Shown here in pieces: positions 23,772 to 32,816 of a stretch of 37,829 nt of DNA. Position numbers and translations under genes: made by a program. The number at the start of each line of letters is the position of its first letter. Position 1 is the stretch's first letter. Origin of the DNA: an uncultured cyanobacterium (GTDB lineage: Bacteria; Cyanobacteriota; Cyanobacteriia; CACIAM-69d); NCBI GenBank assembly GCA_937883785.1, contig CALGDE010000158.1, positions 1-37,829 on the forward strand. Direction: 5' to 3'. The notes under the pieces were generated by a model. It made no database searches, had not been told where the DNA came from, and saw only the letters and a program-made list of their open reading frames with translations.

Positions 23772-24989
23772 CTATGCGGGAGAATCGCGGCGAAACTGAT
23801 TAACAATTGCCTGGGCGATCGCCCCGTTGCCATCCTTATCAAGCTGGTCTGCCCCCAACCTGGGGGGCGTGGGATCGTCCTTCAGAAACGTCCAATCGCC
23901 CTCAAAGAATTCTGCCCCGTCAACTATTTGATGATAAGCATAGTCCCGCAGCCCCTCCAGCAACACCGGCGCCTCCGCAAATCCCTGACGTTCAATGGAA
24001 ATAATCGGCGTCCCCAACCGGCAAGCCTCAGAAAAGGTGCTGTACCCCGGCTTGGATACCACTTTTCCGCAAATAGGCAGCAGGTCTACCGGGCGATAAT
24101 CCCGAGTGGCGCGGCTGGGATCAACGGGGTCAGCAATGCGAGTCAAGTTAGGCAGGTCCGGGGCGCTGCGATCAAACGTAATAAAGTGCCAGTCAGAAAA
24201 ATAGCTGAGACGATCATAGGGAATAGCGTCCAGCCCCAGCCCGCCAAAGGTCAGCAACACCGTACGCTCCTTGGGACGATTAGGAATGCTCAGGCGATCG
24301 CGCAGTTCGTCATCGCTGAATTGGGGCGTGCCCCCGGTCAACCCCACGTCCGTAATTAGGGGGAAGGAATCCATGGGCTCATGGAATGGCAGACGAAACA
24401 GGCGATCGCACTGCCCAAACTGCTCGCGAATCCAGCGAATTTCCTGCTCAAAGGGCTTACCCCAGTCCTGATAAATAAAATCCCAGCCAAAGTTTCCCAT
24501 GGCCCAACAGGGGATCCCCGTAGCCTGCCCCAACGCAGCAGCCAGCGGCGGTAGGTCTGCCAAAATCAACACCACCCGTCCACTCTTTTCCGCCATTTGG
24601 CGAATAAAATCCACCTCCGCCTTCACGATGGACTGGGCTTGGTTACGAATATTTCGCAGTTGATCCAGGGTTGCCCCTCGGTCGATAAACAGGCTGTCCC
24701 CCTGCACCACCCCCACGTCCAGCGATCGCGGTCGATAAACAAAATCCTGATCCAAGTAGGAATCCAACAACCACCGGGGAGCTCGGGTCACCATAATCGG
24801 CAGCAGCGCTGGCCAGAGCTTTTGCAACGTACCCACCACCGATGCGGACCGGGTGGCGTGACCAAAACCGTGGGAGGTAACGGCCACATAAATCAGCGGG
24901 CGATCATCTTGCTTCCTTAGCTTCGACAGCCTGGACTCTCGGGCGATCGCATCCCAAGCTTCCATTTCCGGCGTAAACCCAACAGACAT
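23772..24989 (-). CDS. GT-B-like glycosyltransferase family protein
   Basis: 405 residues from the ATG at 24989, which has AGGTG 9 bases upstream; a GTG four codons earlier (25001) is the longer alternative. It shows GT-B features: an N-terminal nucleotide-sugar-fold opening LIYVAVTSHGFGHATRS with the GHATR loop, a central strand VLLTFGGLGLDAIPYD, and a C-terminal donor-site-like segment VVSKPGYSTFSEACRLGTPIISIER. This resembles MurG/UDP-glycosyltransferase-like proteins widespread in cyanobacteria. It is first in a two-gene operon with the downstream methyltransferase. Acceptor and sugar are unknown. No membrane segment is evident, although such enzymes often sit peripherally on the inner membrane. 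Confidence 0.8.
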   Translation of the reverse strand: MSVGFTPEMEAWDAIARESRLSKLRKQDDRPLIYVAVTSHGFGHATRSASVVGTLQKLWPALLPIMVTRAPRWLLDSYLDQDFVYRPRSLDVGVVQGDSLFIDRGATLDQLRNIRNQAQSIVKAEVDFIRQMAEKSGRVVLILADLPPLAAALGQATGIPCWAMGNFGWDFIYQDWGKPFEQEIRWIREQFGQCDRLFRLPFHEPMDSFPLITDVGLTGGTPQFSDDELRDRLSIPNRPKERTVLLTFGGLGLDAIPYDRLSYFSDWHFITFDRSAPDLPNLTRIADPVDPSRATRDYRPVDLLPICGKVVSKPGYSTFSEACRLGTPIISIERQGFAEAPVLLEGLRDYAYHQIVDGAEFFEGDWTFLKDDPTPPRLGADQLDKDGNGAIAQAIVNQFRRDSPA

Positions 24990-25500
24990 AGACGGATTCA
25001 CCTAATTAATCGCTGATAAATCTAATTACGAATGTGCGTTCCAATATGCGTTTCAAGGCATTACCTACGAAAACGACTCGTCGCTCGCCTAAAACATTGG
25101 CAATACCCAGAACAGGGAGAAATAATCGGAAATTTCTTACCGCAGCAACGGCTTAACTTGTGCTCGTAACCGATGCGCTGACGTGGCGCATTTAGAGGTG
25201 CTTTCTACTGATGCGTTTAGGGTCAGCTTTAACATGCGCATTTACCTTTGCCCTCAAACTTACGCCCTTACTCTTCTTGCGTTCAAGTTAGTTTGTTACG
25301 TCTCCATTTTAATCTGCAATTTATGCCCAGTGACGCCCTATTCATCACCTTCTTATCTATATCTATCTCCACCTTCAATCACTGAATCAGCTTTCTGCCA
25401 CTCAAACCTATTTCCGAGTCGGAGTTATGTGTGCCCGCCAGTTCAACGTTCTGACTTGCCCGCTTACTGACCCGCTCGCTTACCCGCTTACTTATCCGGT
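24990..25500. other. Spacer without a recognisable gene
   Basis: Between the start of the glycosyltransferase gene and the 3' end of the coiled-coil gene. A plus-strand open frame at 25183-25470 is rich in Ser, Leu and Pro, with no family resemblance. The right end has short direct repeats of CGCTTAC (about 25460-25490). Confidence 0.5.
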
Positions 25501-26073
25501 CTACTTACCCATATTTCGCTTAAGCTGAGCCAGCTCATCATCCATTTCCCACTGCTGAAACTGCTGTTCCAACGGATCAGCGCCACCGGAACCCTTATTC
25601 CAACTTTGTCCCCAGCCCGCCGTATTGGTGGTATTCGCCGTTTCCGTCGCTTGGGTGGTGTGTGACGCATTGGCTTTTAGCTTCACCTCCCGTAGCCGAG
25701 TTTCCACCTGGTCCAACAAATCTTGCGCCTGTACAATCCGCGCCTTAACGCCCTCCATTTGTCCCCAAAGCTGGTTGCCCTGGCGCAACAGTGCCGCCTC
25801 CCGTTCCCGCGCCGCCGCTGCCAGCTTTACCTCTCCCGCTGCCTCCACCTTGACAATGCGCTGGTGCCAGCGTTGTACATCCTGAGCCGTTTCCAAAATG
25901 GAATCCTGAAGACGTTTTTCCTTCACTTTTAAATCGGCAATGGATCGACGAACATCCGCTTCCTGCTCCCGCAGCTGTTCCTCTAAGGCCCACAGCTCTA
26001 GCTCTGGATGCTCCTGCAAGAACTCATCCAGACGTGCTTCCAAAAACTTGCTGAAATCGTCAAAAAGTCCCAT
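25501..26073 (-). CDS. TIGR04376-like coiled-coil protein (cyanobacterial)
   Basis: 190 residues. The start MGLFDDFSKFLEARLDEFL, and the central LREQEADVRRSIADLKVKEKRLQDSI and AAREREAALLRQGNQLWGQMEGVKARI, match a cyanobacteria-specific family known as TIGR04376, a distant look-alike of PspA/Vipp1 coiled-coil proteins. Residues about 30-145 should form a long coiled coil; the N-terminal amphipathic helix could touch membranes. The tail is low-complexity (Thr/Asn/Gly-rich: TQATETANTTNTAGWGQS), then a short conserved-looking acidic/basic end, QQFQQWEMDDELAQLKRNMGK. The function is unknown. ATG start, with a repeat-rich AT leader upstream. No operon partner. Confidence 0.8.
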   Translation of the reverse strand: MGLFDDFSKFLEARLDEFLQEHPELELWALEEQLREQEADVRRSIADLKVKEKRLQDSILETAQDVQRWHQRIVKVEAAGEVKLAAAAREREAALLRQGNQLWGQMEGVKARIVQAQDLLDQVETRLREVKLKANASHTTQATETANTTNTAGWGQSWNKGSGGADPLEQQFQQWEMDDELAQLKRNMGK

Positions 26074-27400
<1,327 letters not shown>

Positions 27401-27480
27401 AACAGTAGCAGAGTGAATTTTCACCATTGCGCCACCCTTTGCGCCACTCTGCTTCACTGCCAACTGCCCCACCGTTAACT

Positions 27481-28074
27481 ATGGCTCTTTGGCCCCACGT
27501 TACCCCCGGCATCCCTGACAAACTGTTCGAGCGATCGCCTGGCATCCCCATCACCAAGCGTGAAACCCGCATTGCCATTTTGTCTTTGCTGCGCCTAAAT
27601 CCCACCAGCTTGCTCTGGGATATTGGCGCGGGGACGGGGACAATCGCCATCGAGAGCGCCCTACTGTGTCCCCAGGGAAAAATCCTGGCTATCGAGCGGG
27701 ATCCGGACGTGGTTAACCTGATTCGCCACAATTGCGATCGCTTTAGGGTTGCCAACGTGGAAGTGATGGAAGGACACGCTCCGGAATGTTTGGAGACACT
27801 GCCGGGCAGTCCTGATCGCGTTTGTGTGGAGGGCAGCCGCACTGCCAAAGTCACCTTGCAACGGGTATGGCAACAGCTCCAGCCAGGGGGACGGGTGGTT
27901 GCCACCGCCACCAGTCTCGACAGCCTTTACGCTATTTCTGAAAGCCTCGCCGATATTCAGGCGCGCAACATTGAAATTATTCAATCCTCTGCCAATCGCC
28001 TAGAAACCCGAGGTAACAATCAAACCTTCGCCGCAATCAACCCCACCTTTATCCTTAGTGGCGAGAAACTTTAA
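27481..28074 (+). CDS. cbiT: Cobalt-precorrin-6B C15-methyltransferase (decarboxylating)
   Basis: 197 residues from the ATG at 27481; the frame is open further upstream, but MALWPHVTPGIPDKLFERSPGIPITKRE is the conserved family start. CbiT methylates C15 and decarboxylates the C12 acetate side chain in cobalamin ring synthesis. The SAM motif I LLWDIGAGTGTIAIE (44-58) is intact, followed by VIAIERD-like ILAIERDPDVVNLIRHNCDRF, the acidic ribose-binding site. APECLETLP and the glycine-rich QPGGRVVATATSLDSL also fit. This is the stand-alone CbiT, not the CbiE-CbiT (CobL) fusion. por lies upstream with an 80-bp gap; both act in tetrapyrrole metabolism. Confidence 0.9.
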   Translation: MALWPHVTPGIPDKLFERSPGIPITKRETRIAILSLLRLNPTSLLWDIGAGTGTIAIESALLCPQGKILAIERDPDVVNLIRHNCDRFRVANVEVMEGHAPECLETLPGSPDRVCVEGSRTAKVTLQRVWQQLQPGGRVVATATSLDSLYAISESLADIQARNIEIIQSSANRLETRGNNQTFAAINPTFILSGEKL

Positions 28075-28429
28075 CGTAAAAAATCTCAACATCAAAAAAC
28101 CCCAAAGGTGAGGAATCTCAATGATTTTACCCAGTGCCAGGCGCTCCTCCTCAGACCTAGCATCAATATCAATGCCGAGCACTTCATCAATGCCAAGCGC
28201 TTGGCGCAACGGGAAACCCACCGTCTTTTTTCCATACGGAAAATACCAGGCACTGCCCCCTCACAGCCGCTGACTGTGAAAACTAAATGATGACAGTCCC
28301 CAGTAACGTGGGGCGGGGACAAATGAGAAAACCTGCACTATCTGTGGATCACGGTCCCCCACGCTGACCTATGATCGCTCTGGAGTTGCTTTAATTCTTC
28401 AGCAACCCAACTGTAATCTCCTGTTAACC
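28075..28429. other. Spacer with a decayed minus-strand repeat copy
   Basis: Between cbiT and cdsA. On the minus strand, 28284-28303 reads GGGGACTGTCATCATTT, close to the left arm of the dispersed repeat (GGGGCTGTCATCATTT). Further along that strand, CCAAGCGCTTGGCATTGATG recalls the right unit (AAAGCTTTTGGCACTCGATT). A minus-strand open frame (28000-28221) overlaps this remnant and contains GFPLRQALGIDEVLGIDIDA, which reads like protein. It is cut by a stop directly upstream and has only a GTG start. A real fragment and a fortuitous frame are both possible. Confidence 0.4.
28170..28303 (-). repeat. Possible fifth copy (E) of the dispersed repeat, decayed
   Basis: The left-arm motif is well conserved and the spacing to the right-unit-like block is similar to that of intact copies. 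The central TTCAGCCCC block is poorly matched. It is the only copy in reverse orientation. Treat as tentative. Confidence 0.4.
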
Positions 28430-29416
28430 ATGGATTTTCCCCCACCAATGGCCAAGCCCAAACGCCGCCCTGCTACCACTGCCCAGGGGGAGCAGCACCG
28501 GAAAAAAGGGCGATCGCGCTGGCCATGGGCCCGTATCGGCAGCAGCGCTGTAGCCATTCCCTTGGCCCTGGCAATCGTGGTTTTAGGGGGCTGGTATTTC
28601 ACAGTGGCCTTCGGATTAATCGTGTTTCTGGGGCTAGAGGAGTATTTGCTGCTGGTGCGCGCTAAGGGATTTACCCCTGCCACCAAAACCGTTACCCTCG
28701 CTAGCTTGGCCATTGTTATTTCGGCCGCCATGGACCCGGCGATCGCCGACACCATTGTTCCCCTGGCTGGCACCCTGGTGTGTTTCTACCTGCTATTTCT
28801 GCCGCGGATGGCATCGATCGCCGACCTGTCCGCCTCAGTAATGGGATTGTTTTACTGCGGCTATTTACCCAGCTACTGGGTACGGCTACGGGTGGGCGGT
28901 GGCTTAATCACCGCAACGTCAGCGGAAAATTTGCTGCCCTTCAATGGCTATTGGCCAACCAACTTGGCTCTCAACACTTGGCCGACGGCCTTAACCGCCA
29001 CTTTGCTAACGTTTGCCTGTATTTGGGCAGCGGATATTGGCGCTTATGTAATGGGCAAATGGTTAGGGCGCACCCGACTGTCGGGCATCAGTCCTAAAAA
29101 AACGGTGGAAGGGTCCATTTTTGGACTTTCCGGCAGCGTGATTGTGGCGATCGCCGGGGCAGGCTATTTGCAGTGGCCCCTGTGGTTTGCCTCGGGAGCT
29201 ATTTTTGGGGCCATGGTGGGGATCGCCAGCCTGTTGGGAGATTTAATTGAATCATTAATGAAGCGAGATGCCGGGGTTAAGGACTCAGGGCGGTTGATCC
29301 CCGGTCACGGTGGCGTATTGGACCGCACCGACAGCTATATTTTTACCGCGCCTTTGGCTTACTACTACGTGACGCTGTTGCTCCCCGTATTTCAAACCAT
29401 GGCAGACAAAATTTAA
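28430..29416 (+). CDS. cdsA: Phosphatidate cytidylyltransferase
   Basis: 328 residues. It makes CDP-diacylglycerol from CTP and phosphatidic acid at the membrane, the precursor of phosphatidylglycerol needed in thylakoids. The family signature is complete near residues 276-302: SLMKRDAGVKDSGRLIPGHG then GVLDRTD, with the metal-binding Asp residues. About seven to eight hydrophobic helices are seen. The N terminus is a basic, probably unconserved extension (KPKRRPATTAQGEQHRKKGR). The ATG at 28448 (MAKPKRRP) is an equally likely start. No neighbouring phospholipid gene is present. Confidence 0.95.
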   Translation: MDFPPPMAKPKRRPATTAQGEQHRKKGRSRWPWARIGSSAVAIPLALAIVVLGGWYFTVAFGLIVFLGLEEYLLLVRAKGFTPATKTVTLASLAIVISAAMDPAIADTIVPLAGTLVCFYLLFLPRMASIADLSASVMGLFYCGYLPSYWVRLRVGGGLITATSAENLLPFNGYWPTNLALNTWPTALTATLLTFACIWAADIGAYVMGKWLGRTRLSGISPKKTVEGSIFGLSGSVIVAIAGAGYLQWPLWFASGAIFGAMVGIASLLGDLIESLMKRDAGVKDSGRLIPGHGGVLDRTDSYIFTAPLAYYYVTLLLPVFQTMADKI

Positions 29417-29781
29417 AGAAGGGTAAACTTTCCTGGAGCGGGTTGGTAATTATTTTGACCACTAGCTTGAATTGTCGGACCATATCGCTCTGAACGTTTC
29501 ACGACAGTGGATTTTAATAGCCGTTCAGCGCTGTCTTGATGTTCTTTAGGGAATCAGCCTCTCATTCCACTGTTGTTGTTTTGCCACCATCGCTGGCCGT
29601 CTTTGAAGGAACGTAACGAAACTTCCCTTTGACACCGCAAAAACAGTTAAGTAAGGTCTTGAAAATCAGAAAAAATGGAGCCAATTTCTTCCCTTTTCAA
29701 GGGTTAATTCACGTTAAAAACATAATGTCTACATAAATATAGTTCTTTACCAAGACGCAAAGCTCTGCCAGCATATGAGTC
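29417..29781. other. AT-rich spacer, nothing recognised
   Basis: Between cdsA and the small HTH gene. No open frame, hairpin with a U tract, or known RNA was recognised. The last 80 bases are strongly AT-rich (ACATAATGTCTACATAAATA), which would suit a promoter for the HTH gene. Confidence 0.45.
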
Positions 29782-30090
29782 ATGGGAAGAGCAGGAAAAG
29801 CACTACAAAATGTCTTAACCACCTACGGAATTAGCCAGAATCGGCTGGCTGTTGCATTAGATGTTCGTAGGTCTGTGGTTTATCGCTGGTTCCACGAGCG
29901 AACTGATCCAACTGCCGAGACAGTGGCGACGATCGTCACGGGATTGAATGAAATCAATCCAGAAGCGGCAAAAGAATTTATCGACCTTTACTTAGGAAGT
30001 ATTCTTAACGATACCGCCGAGTCGCCAGTAGCTGATACAAACCCCTCCTCCAGTTCCCTTCACCCACCGCCCCAAACATCAAGTACTTAA
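29782..30090 (+). CDS. Small XRE-type helix-turn-helix protein
   Basis: 102 residues. The first 65 form a lambda-repressor-like HTH: ALQNVLTTYGISQNRLAVAL then DVRRSVVYRWFHERTDPTAETVATIVTGL, with SQNRLAVALDVRRSVVYRW as the HTH core. The region after residue 75 is acidic to Ser/Pro-rich (NPSSSSLHPPPQTSST) and probably disordered. Such small regulators are common in cyanobacterial chromosomes and are often unlinked to a target gene. No toxin partner follows: the next gene is mobA, on the opposite strand. Candidate targets are unknown. Confidence 0.75.
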   Translation: MGRAGKALQNVLTTYGISQNRLAVALDVRRSVVYRWFHERTDPTAETVATIVTGLNEINPEAAKEFIDLYLGSILNDTAESPVADTNPSSSSLHPPPQTSST

Positions 30091-30249
30091 AGAGTCAAAT
30101 TACTTATACTTTTAATCGACAGAACTATTTTATTTTTTATTCCGCAGTCAGCCTCAATTTTTCAACGGTGTGCCCCTATCCTCCTCAAAAATAACAACTA
30201 TTAAATATCTGTAAGCTGTCTTGGTTGAGCTGCCAATAAAGGGCGCGAC

Positions 30250-30912
30250 TTAGTGTTGAATATCCAGATCTGATGGGACGTTGCAATTGTGAAGGGTGCT
30301 GTGTTCTTCCAAGGTCAAGGTAATCGGCTGAGCAATACAGGGCCGGCTGAGATACGAGGTCTCTAGCCACCTTTGTAAGGATCGTCCGCCTGCCTCTAAA
30401 AATCTTCCTAGGGATTCACCGGCTTGGGGGCGATAGAAGCCACATAGGGGCTCCCAGCGATCGCCCCAGCGAGGAACATAGGCAAGAACTTCAGGGGCTA
30501 AGTCGTCTAGGTGTGATCCCCATGTTAGAAGTAGCTGCGGATCAAGCTTAGGCAAATCGCAAGCTAATACTAAGGTCCATGGGTGGTCAACGGCGGGGGC
30601 TAAGGTGAGAAGCTGGGCGATCGCCAAGGGAGGACCGGATCCAGGGACAGGGTCGGGACACCAATAAATGTGGGCTACCAGGTCAACAGGTAGGGCTGCT
30701 TGGTATCGCTCAGCCCATGGAGTGACAACAGTGCAGCGATCACCCACAGCGAATGCCACTCGCGCACATCGTTCTAGGAAAGTGGCTCCTTGCCATTGAA
30801 TCAGAGCCTTATCCTGTCCCATGCGGCGACTTTTTCCCCCTGCCAAAATGATGACGTTTAGGGGGGAGCCTGGCAAAGACTTTGCTGGGGGCGATAGGAA
30901 GTCTTTGAACAT
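30250..30912 (-). CDS. mobA: Molybdenum cofactor guanylyltransferase
   Basis: 220 residues. It attaches GMP to molybdopterin to make the bis-MGD cofactor used, among others, by nitrate reductase. The nucleotide-binding start VIILAGGKSRRMGQDKALI (about 20-38) is intact, followed by DPVPGSGPPLAIAQLL, the Mg-binding LVLACDLPKLDP, WEPLCGFYRP, and the C-terminal NCNVPSDLDIQ, the equivalent of the NINTP(E/D)DL end. ATG start. It is divergent from the NtcB-like gene, with an NtcA-type box in the spacer, consistent with a role in nitrate assimilation. Confidence 0.92.
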   Translation of the reverse strand: MFKDFLSPPAKSLPGSPLNVIILAGGKSRRMGQDKALIQWQGATFLERCARVAFAVGDRCTVVTPWAERYQAALPVDLVAHIYWCPDPVPGSGPPLAIAQLLTLAPAVDHPWTLVLACDLPKLDPQLLLTWGSHLDDLAPEVLAYVPRWGDRWEPLCGFYRPQAGESLGRFLEAGGRSLQRWLETSYLSRPCIAQPITLTLEEHSTLHNCNVPSDLDIQH

Positions 30913-31351
30913 TGACGGAGGGGTAGGGCGATCGCAGGAAGTTAGCCAAGGAAGGTGTAAATGGCGCGTTGAACTAAGTTTCGCAACAAAAAGTTCAGCG
31001 GAGGCTAAGTACTATGAAGTCGTTGATACAAAATCAAAGCTAGACCAGTGGCTATCATTGCCTTAATTTACTGTCAATAACCCTAAGAAGTACAAGTAAT
31101 TTTTAGTACTTGTTTTCGAGCCCAATGATTGCATGGAAAGGGTGCCATTTTGTTGAAATAAAGATTGTCAAAGAATAATCGTATTTCAACGTTGTGATGG
31201 GTTTTACGGTGCGATGATCCGGTCTTTTAGGCGTTTTTCTTCGATTATAAGGAAGCAGCCTTTTAGGTTGGAGGATGGCGTAGGCTTGTTTTTGGGCTAT
31301 TTTCGCAGTTCCTAATTTTCCTTCTATTTTTTATTTCCCATTCCCGTTCCC
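30913..31351. other. Divergent regulatory spacer, mobA / ntcB-like
   Basis: No gene recognised. It contains the NtcA-type palindrome at 31096-31109 and otherwise AT-rich DNA. The T-rich tract CTATTTTTTATTTCCCATTCC lies immediately before the LysR start codon. Confidence 0.55.
31096..31109. promoter_or_regulatory. NtcA-type box GTA-N8-TAC
   Basis: GTAATTTTTAGTAC is an exact GTA-N8-TAC, the NtcA consensus of cyanobacterial nitrogen-controlled promoters. It lies inside a longer inverted repeat (AAGTAC ... GTACTT, 31088-31112). It sits 184 bp before the mobA start and 243 bp before the LysR start. On the minus strand a TAAATT follows the box by 25 bases, slightly more than the usual 22 or so to a TAN3T -10 element. 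On the plus strand the -10 candidates are weak. Confidence 0.65.
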
Positions 31352-32368
31352 ATGCGCATTGAGCAGATTCAAGCATTTTTAGCCGTAGCAGAAACGGGAA
31401 GCTTTCAAAAGGCGGCGCGTCGATGTGGCGTTACCCAGTCCACCGTTAGCCGCCAGGTGCAAGCACTGGAAAATCATTTGGGATTGTCGTTGCTGCGCCG
31501 TCATGATCGCGCGAAATTAACCCCCGGCGGAGAAATTTTGCTCGCCCGTGCCCGACGAATTTGTCAAGACTGGCAACAGGCGGTGGATGACATTGCGGTG
31601 TTGCTGGAGGGGCGACAGCCAGAGCTGTGCGTGGCGGCAATTCAGTCAGTGTGTGCCTATCAGTTGCCGGTGATTCTGCCAAAATTTTTAGCCGATTATC
31701 CTAAGGTGCAGTTGCGGGTGACGGCGTTGGGGAGCGATCGCTCTTTGAAGGTGCTGCGGGATGGACTGGTGGATGCGGCGATCGTAATGAATAACCGCTT
31801 CTTAACGGCTAACGTGGACACAGTGGTGGATCCCCTGTATCGAGAGCCGGTGTTTGTGCTGGTGGGATCCCAGCATCCGTTGGCGGAAAAAACGGCGGTG
31901 GACTGGGAAGACTTGGCGGCTTATCCCCAGGTAGTGTTTAAGGATGGCTATGGAATGCAGCGGCTGGTGCAGGAGCAAGCTAATGCCAAAGGGGTGGAAG
32001 TCGCTGTGGCTCTCGAGCTGAATACATTGGATGCGTTTCGAGGGGTGGTGCGCGAGGGAAATTTTGTGGCGCTGTTGCCGGAGACAGCCCTGGAGGAGGT
32101 GCGGGAAGATCCGCGCTTTGCGGTGTTGCCCTTTGCGGGGGCAAATTTAGAGCGAGAGGTGGTGTTTGTGACTAGCGCGGATCGCCTCGAGCTGCCGCCA
32201 ATTCGTCGTTTCCGAGAATTGGTATTAAAGCATTTAGGACAGTCTCAGAATTTGGGGTCGCAGAAGGGCACTGTGGAATTGGACACCGAACAAAACAGCC
32301 CAAATAGCCAACTGGAAGATAGAACGTCTCTGGATCACTTGCAGTCGCCGATGGCTTCAAATTGGTAG
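31352..32368 (+). CDS. ntcB: LysR-family regulator, probably NtcB
   Basis: 338 residues. The N-terminal LysR HTH is plain: MRIEQIQAFLAVAETGSFQ, AARRCGVTQSTVSRQVQALE (about 20-42). The effector domain has ELCVAAIQSVCAYQLPVILP, LRVTALGSDRSLKVLRDGLVDAAIVMNNRFL and VREGNFVALLP. This combination, especially IQSVCAYQLP and GLVDAAIVMNNRFL, is how I remember NtcB, the activator of nitrate-assimilation genes responding to nitrite. The divergent mobA and the NtcA box support that. The last 35 residues or so (SQNLGSQKGTVELDTEQN...) extend past the usual length and look unconserved. If not NtcB, it is a close LysR paralogue; the family call is certain. Confidence 0.85.
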   Translation: MRIEQIQAFLAVAETGSFQKAARRCGVTQSTVSRQVQALENHLGLSLLRRHDRAKLTPGGEILLARARRICQDWQQAVDDIAVLLEGRQPELCVAAIQSVCAYQLPVILPKFLADYPKVQLRVTALGSDRSLKVLRDGLVDAAIVMNNRFLTANVDTVVDPLYREPVFVLVGSQHPLAEKTAVDWEDLAAYPQVVFKDGYGMQRLVQEQANAKGVEVAVALELNTLDAFRGVVREGNFVALLPETALEEVREDPRFAVLPFAGANLEREVVFVTSADRLELPPIRRFRELVLKHLGQSQNLGSQKGTVELDTEQNSPNSQLEDRTSLDHLQSPMASNW

Positions 32369-32601
32369 TGCCCCCTTACAGTCGCACAGTCAACGCAAGG
32401 ACTACTGGGATTTAGGCAAGGCGTCGTACCAGGAGCTTAGAGAACCCAAGGTATATGCAAAAACAGGATGATTTTGAGTCGCTTAAGCGAAGCTGAATCC
32501 GCATAATCGGAGTGAATCCGCACTATTGGCTTTTGCCAACGCTTCGCGAACGATGACCTTTAGGCTCGCTGACTGTTCTGCGAATTTAAGAGTCGATCAT
32601 A
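32369..32601. other. Spacer with a 12-bp palindrome
   Basis: No gene recognised. It contains the perfect palindrome TCGCTTAAGCGA (32479-32490) and a short direct repeat TGAATCCGCA at about 32494 and 32512. The role is unknown. Confidence 0.45.
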
Positions 32602-32808
32602 ATGGGCGATCGCTCAGGCTTCCCCAAACACAGATGCCGCTCCCAAGATGTCGCTCCCCACTTGAATAACGAAGATATAGAAAAGCCAGCCCTCGCGATC
32701 GCGATTAAACACCAATCGTTTGAAACGACTGAGCTGCTGATGCAAGGTGCTGACTTAAATTTCCGAATAAACAGGCGGAACAATATTATTCCGCCGTTGG
32801 ATTCGTAA
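32602..32808 (+). CDS. Ankyrin-repeat-like short ORF, possible remnant
   Basis: 68 residues. The middle reads KPALAIAIKHQSFETTELLMQGADLN followed by INRRNNIIPPL. It matches the ankyrin pattern (xPLxxAIxxxxxxxxxLLLxxGADxNxxxxxxxxPL) over one full repeat and the start of the next. Ankyrin proteins normally have three or more repeats, so this is either a decayed fragment or a very short protein. ATG start with no clear ribosome-binding site. The 3' end overlaps an inverted repeat (32774-32795) that may be the leuA terminator on the other strand. I could not find further repeats in the other frames nearby. Confidence 0.4.
   Translation: MGDRSGFPKHRCRSQDVAPHLNNEDIEKPALAIAIKHQSFETTELLMQGADLNFRINRRNNIIPPLDS
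32774..32795 (-). terminator. Inverted repeat after leuA
   Basis: GGCGGAA (32774-32780) pairs perfectly with TTCCGCC (32789-32795) around an 8-base AT loop. Read on the minus strand it lies 22 bases past the leuA stop and is followed by TGTTTATTC, a weak U tract. Terminator is the simplest reading. Confidence 0.5.
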
Positions 32809-32816
32809 CGCTGAAT

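Noticed and set aside
25183-25470. 95-codon plus-strand frame in the spacer after the glycosyltransferase gene
   Set aside because: Composition is Ser/Leu/Pro/Tyr-rich, with no motif, no ribosome-binding site, and short repeats at its end.
27427-27480. Longer N terminus for CbiT
   Set aside because: The extension (HPLRHSASLPTAPPL) has no family match, and the ATG at 27481 begins exactly at the conserved WPHVTPGIPD start.
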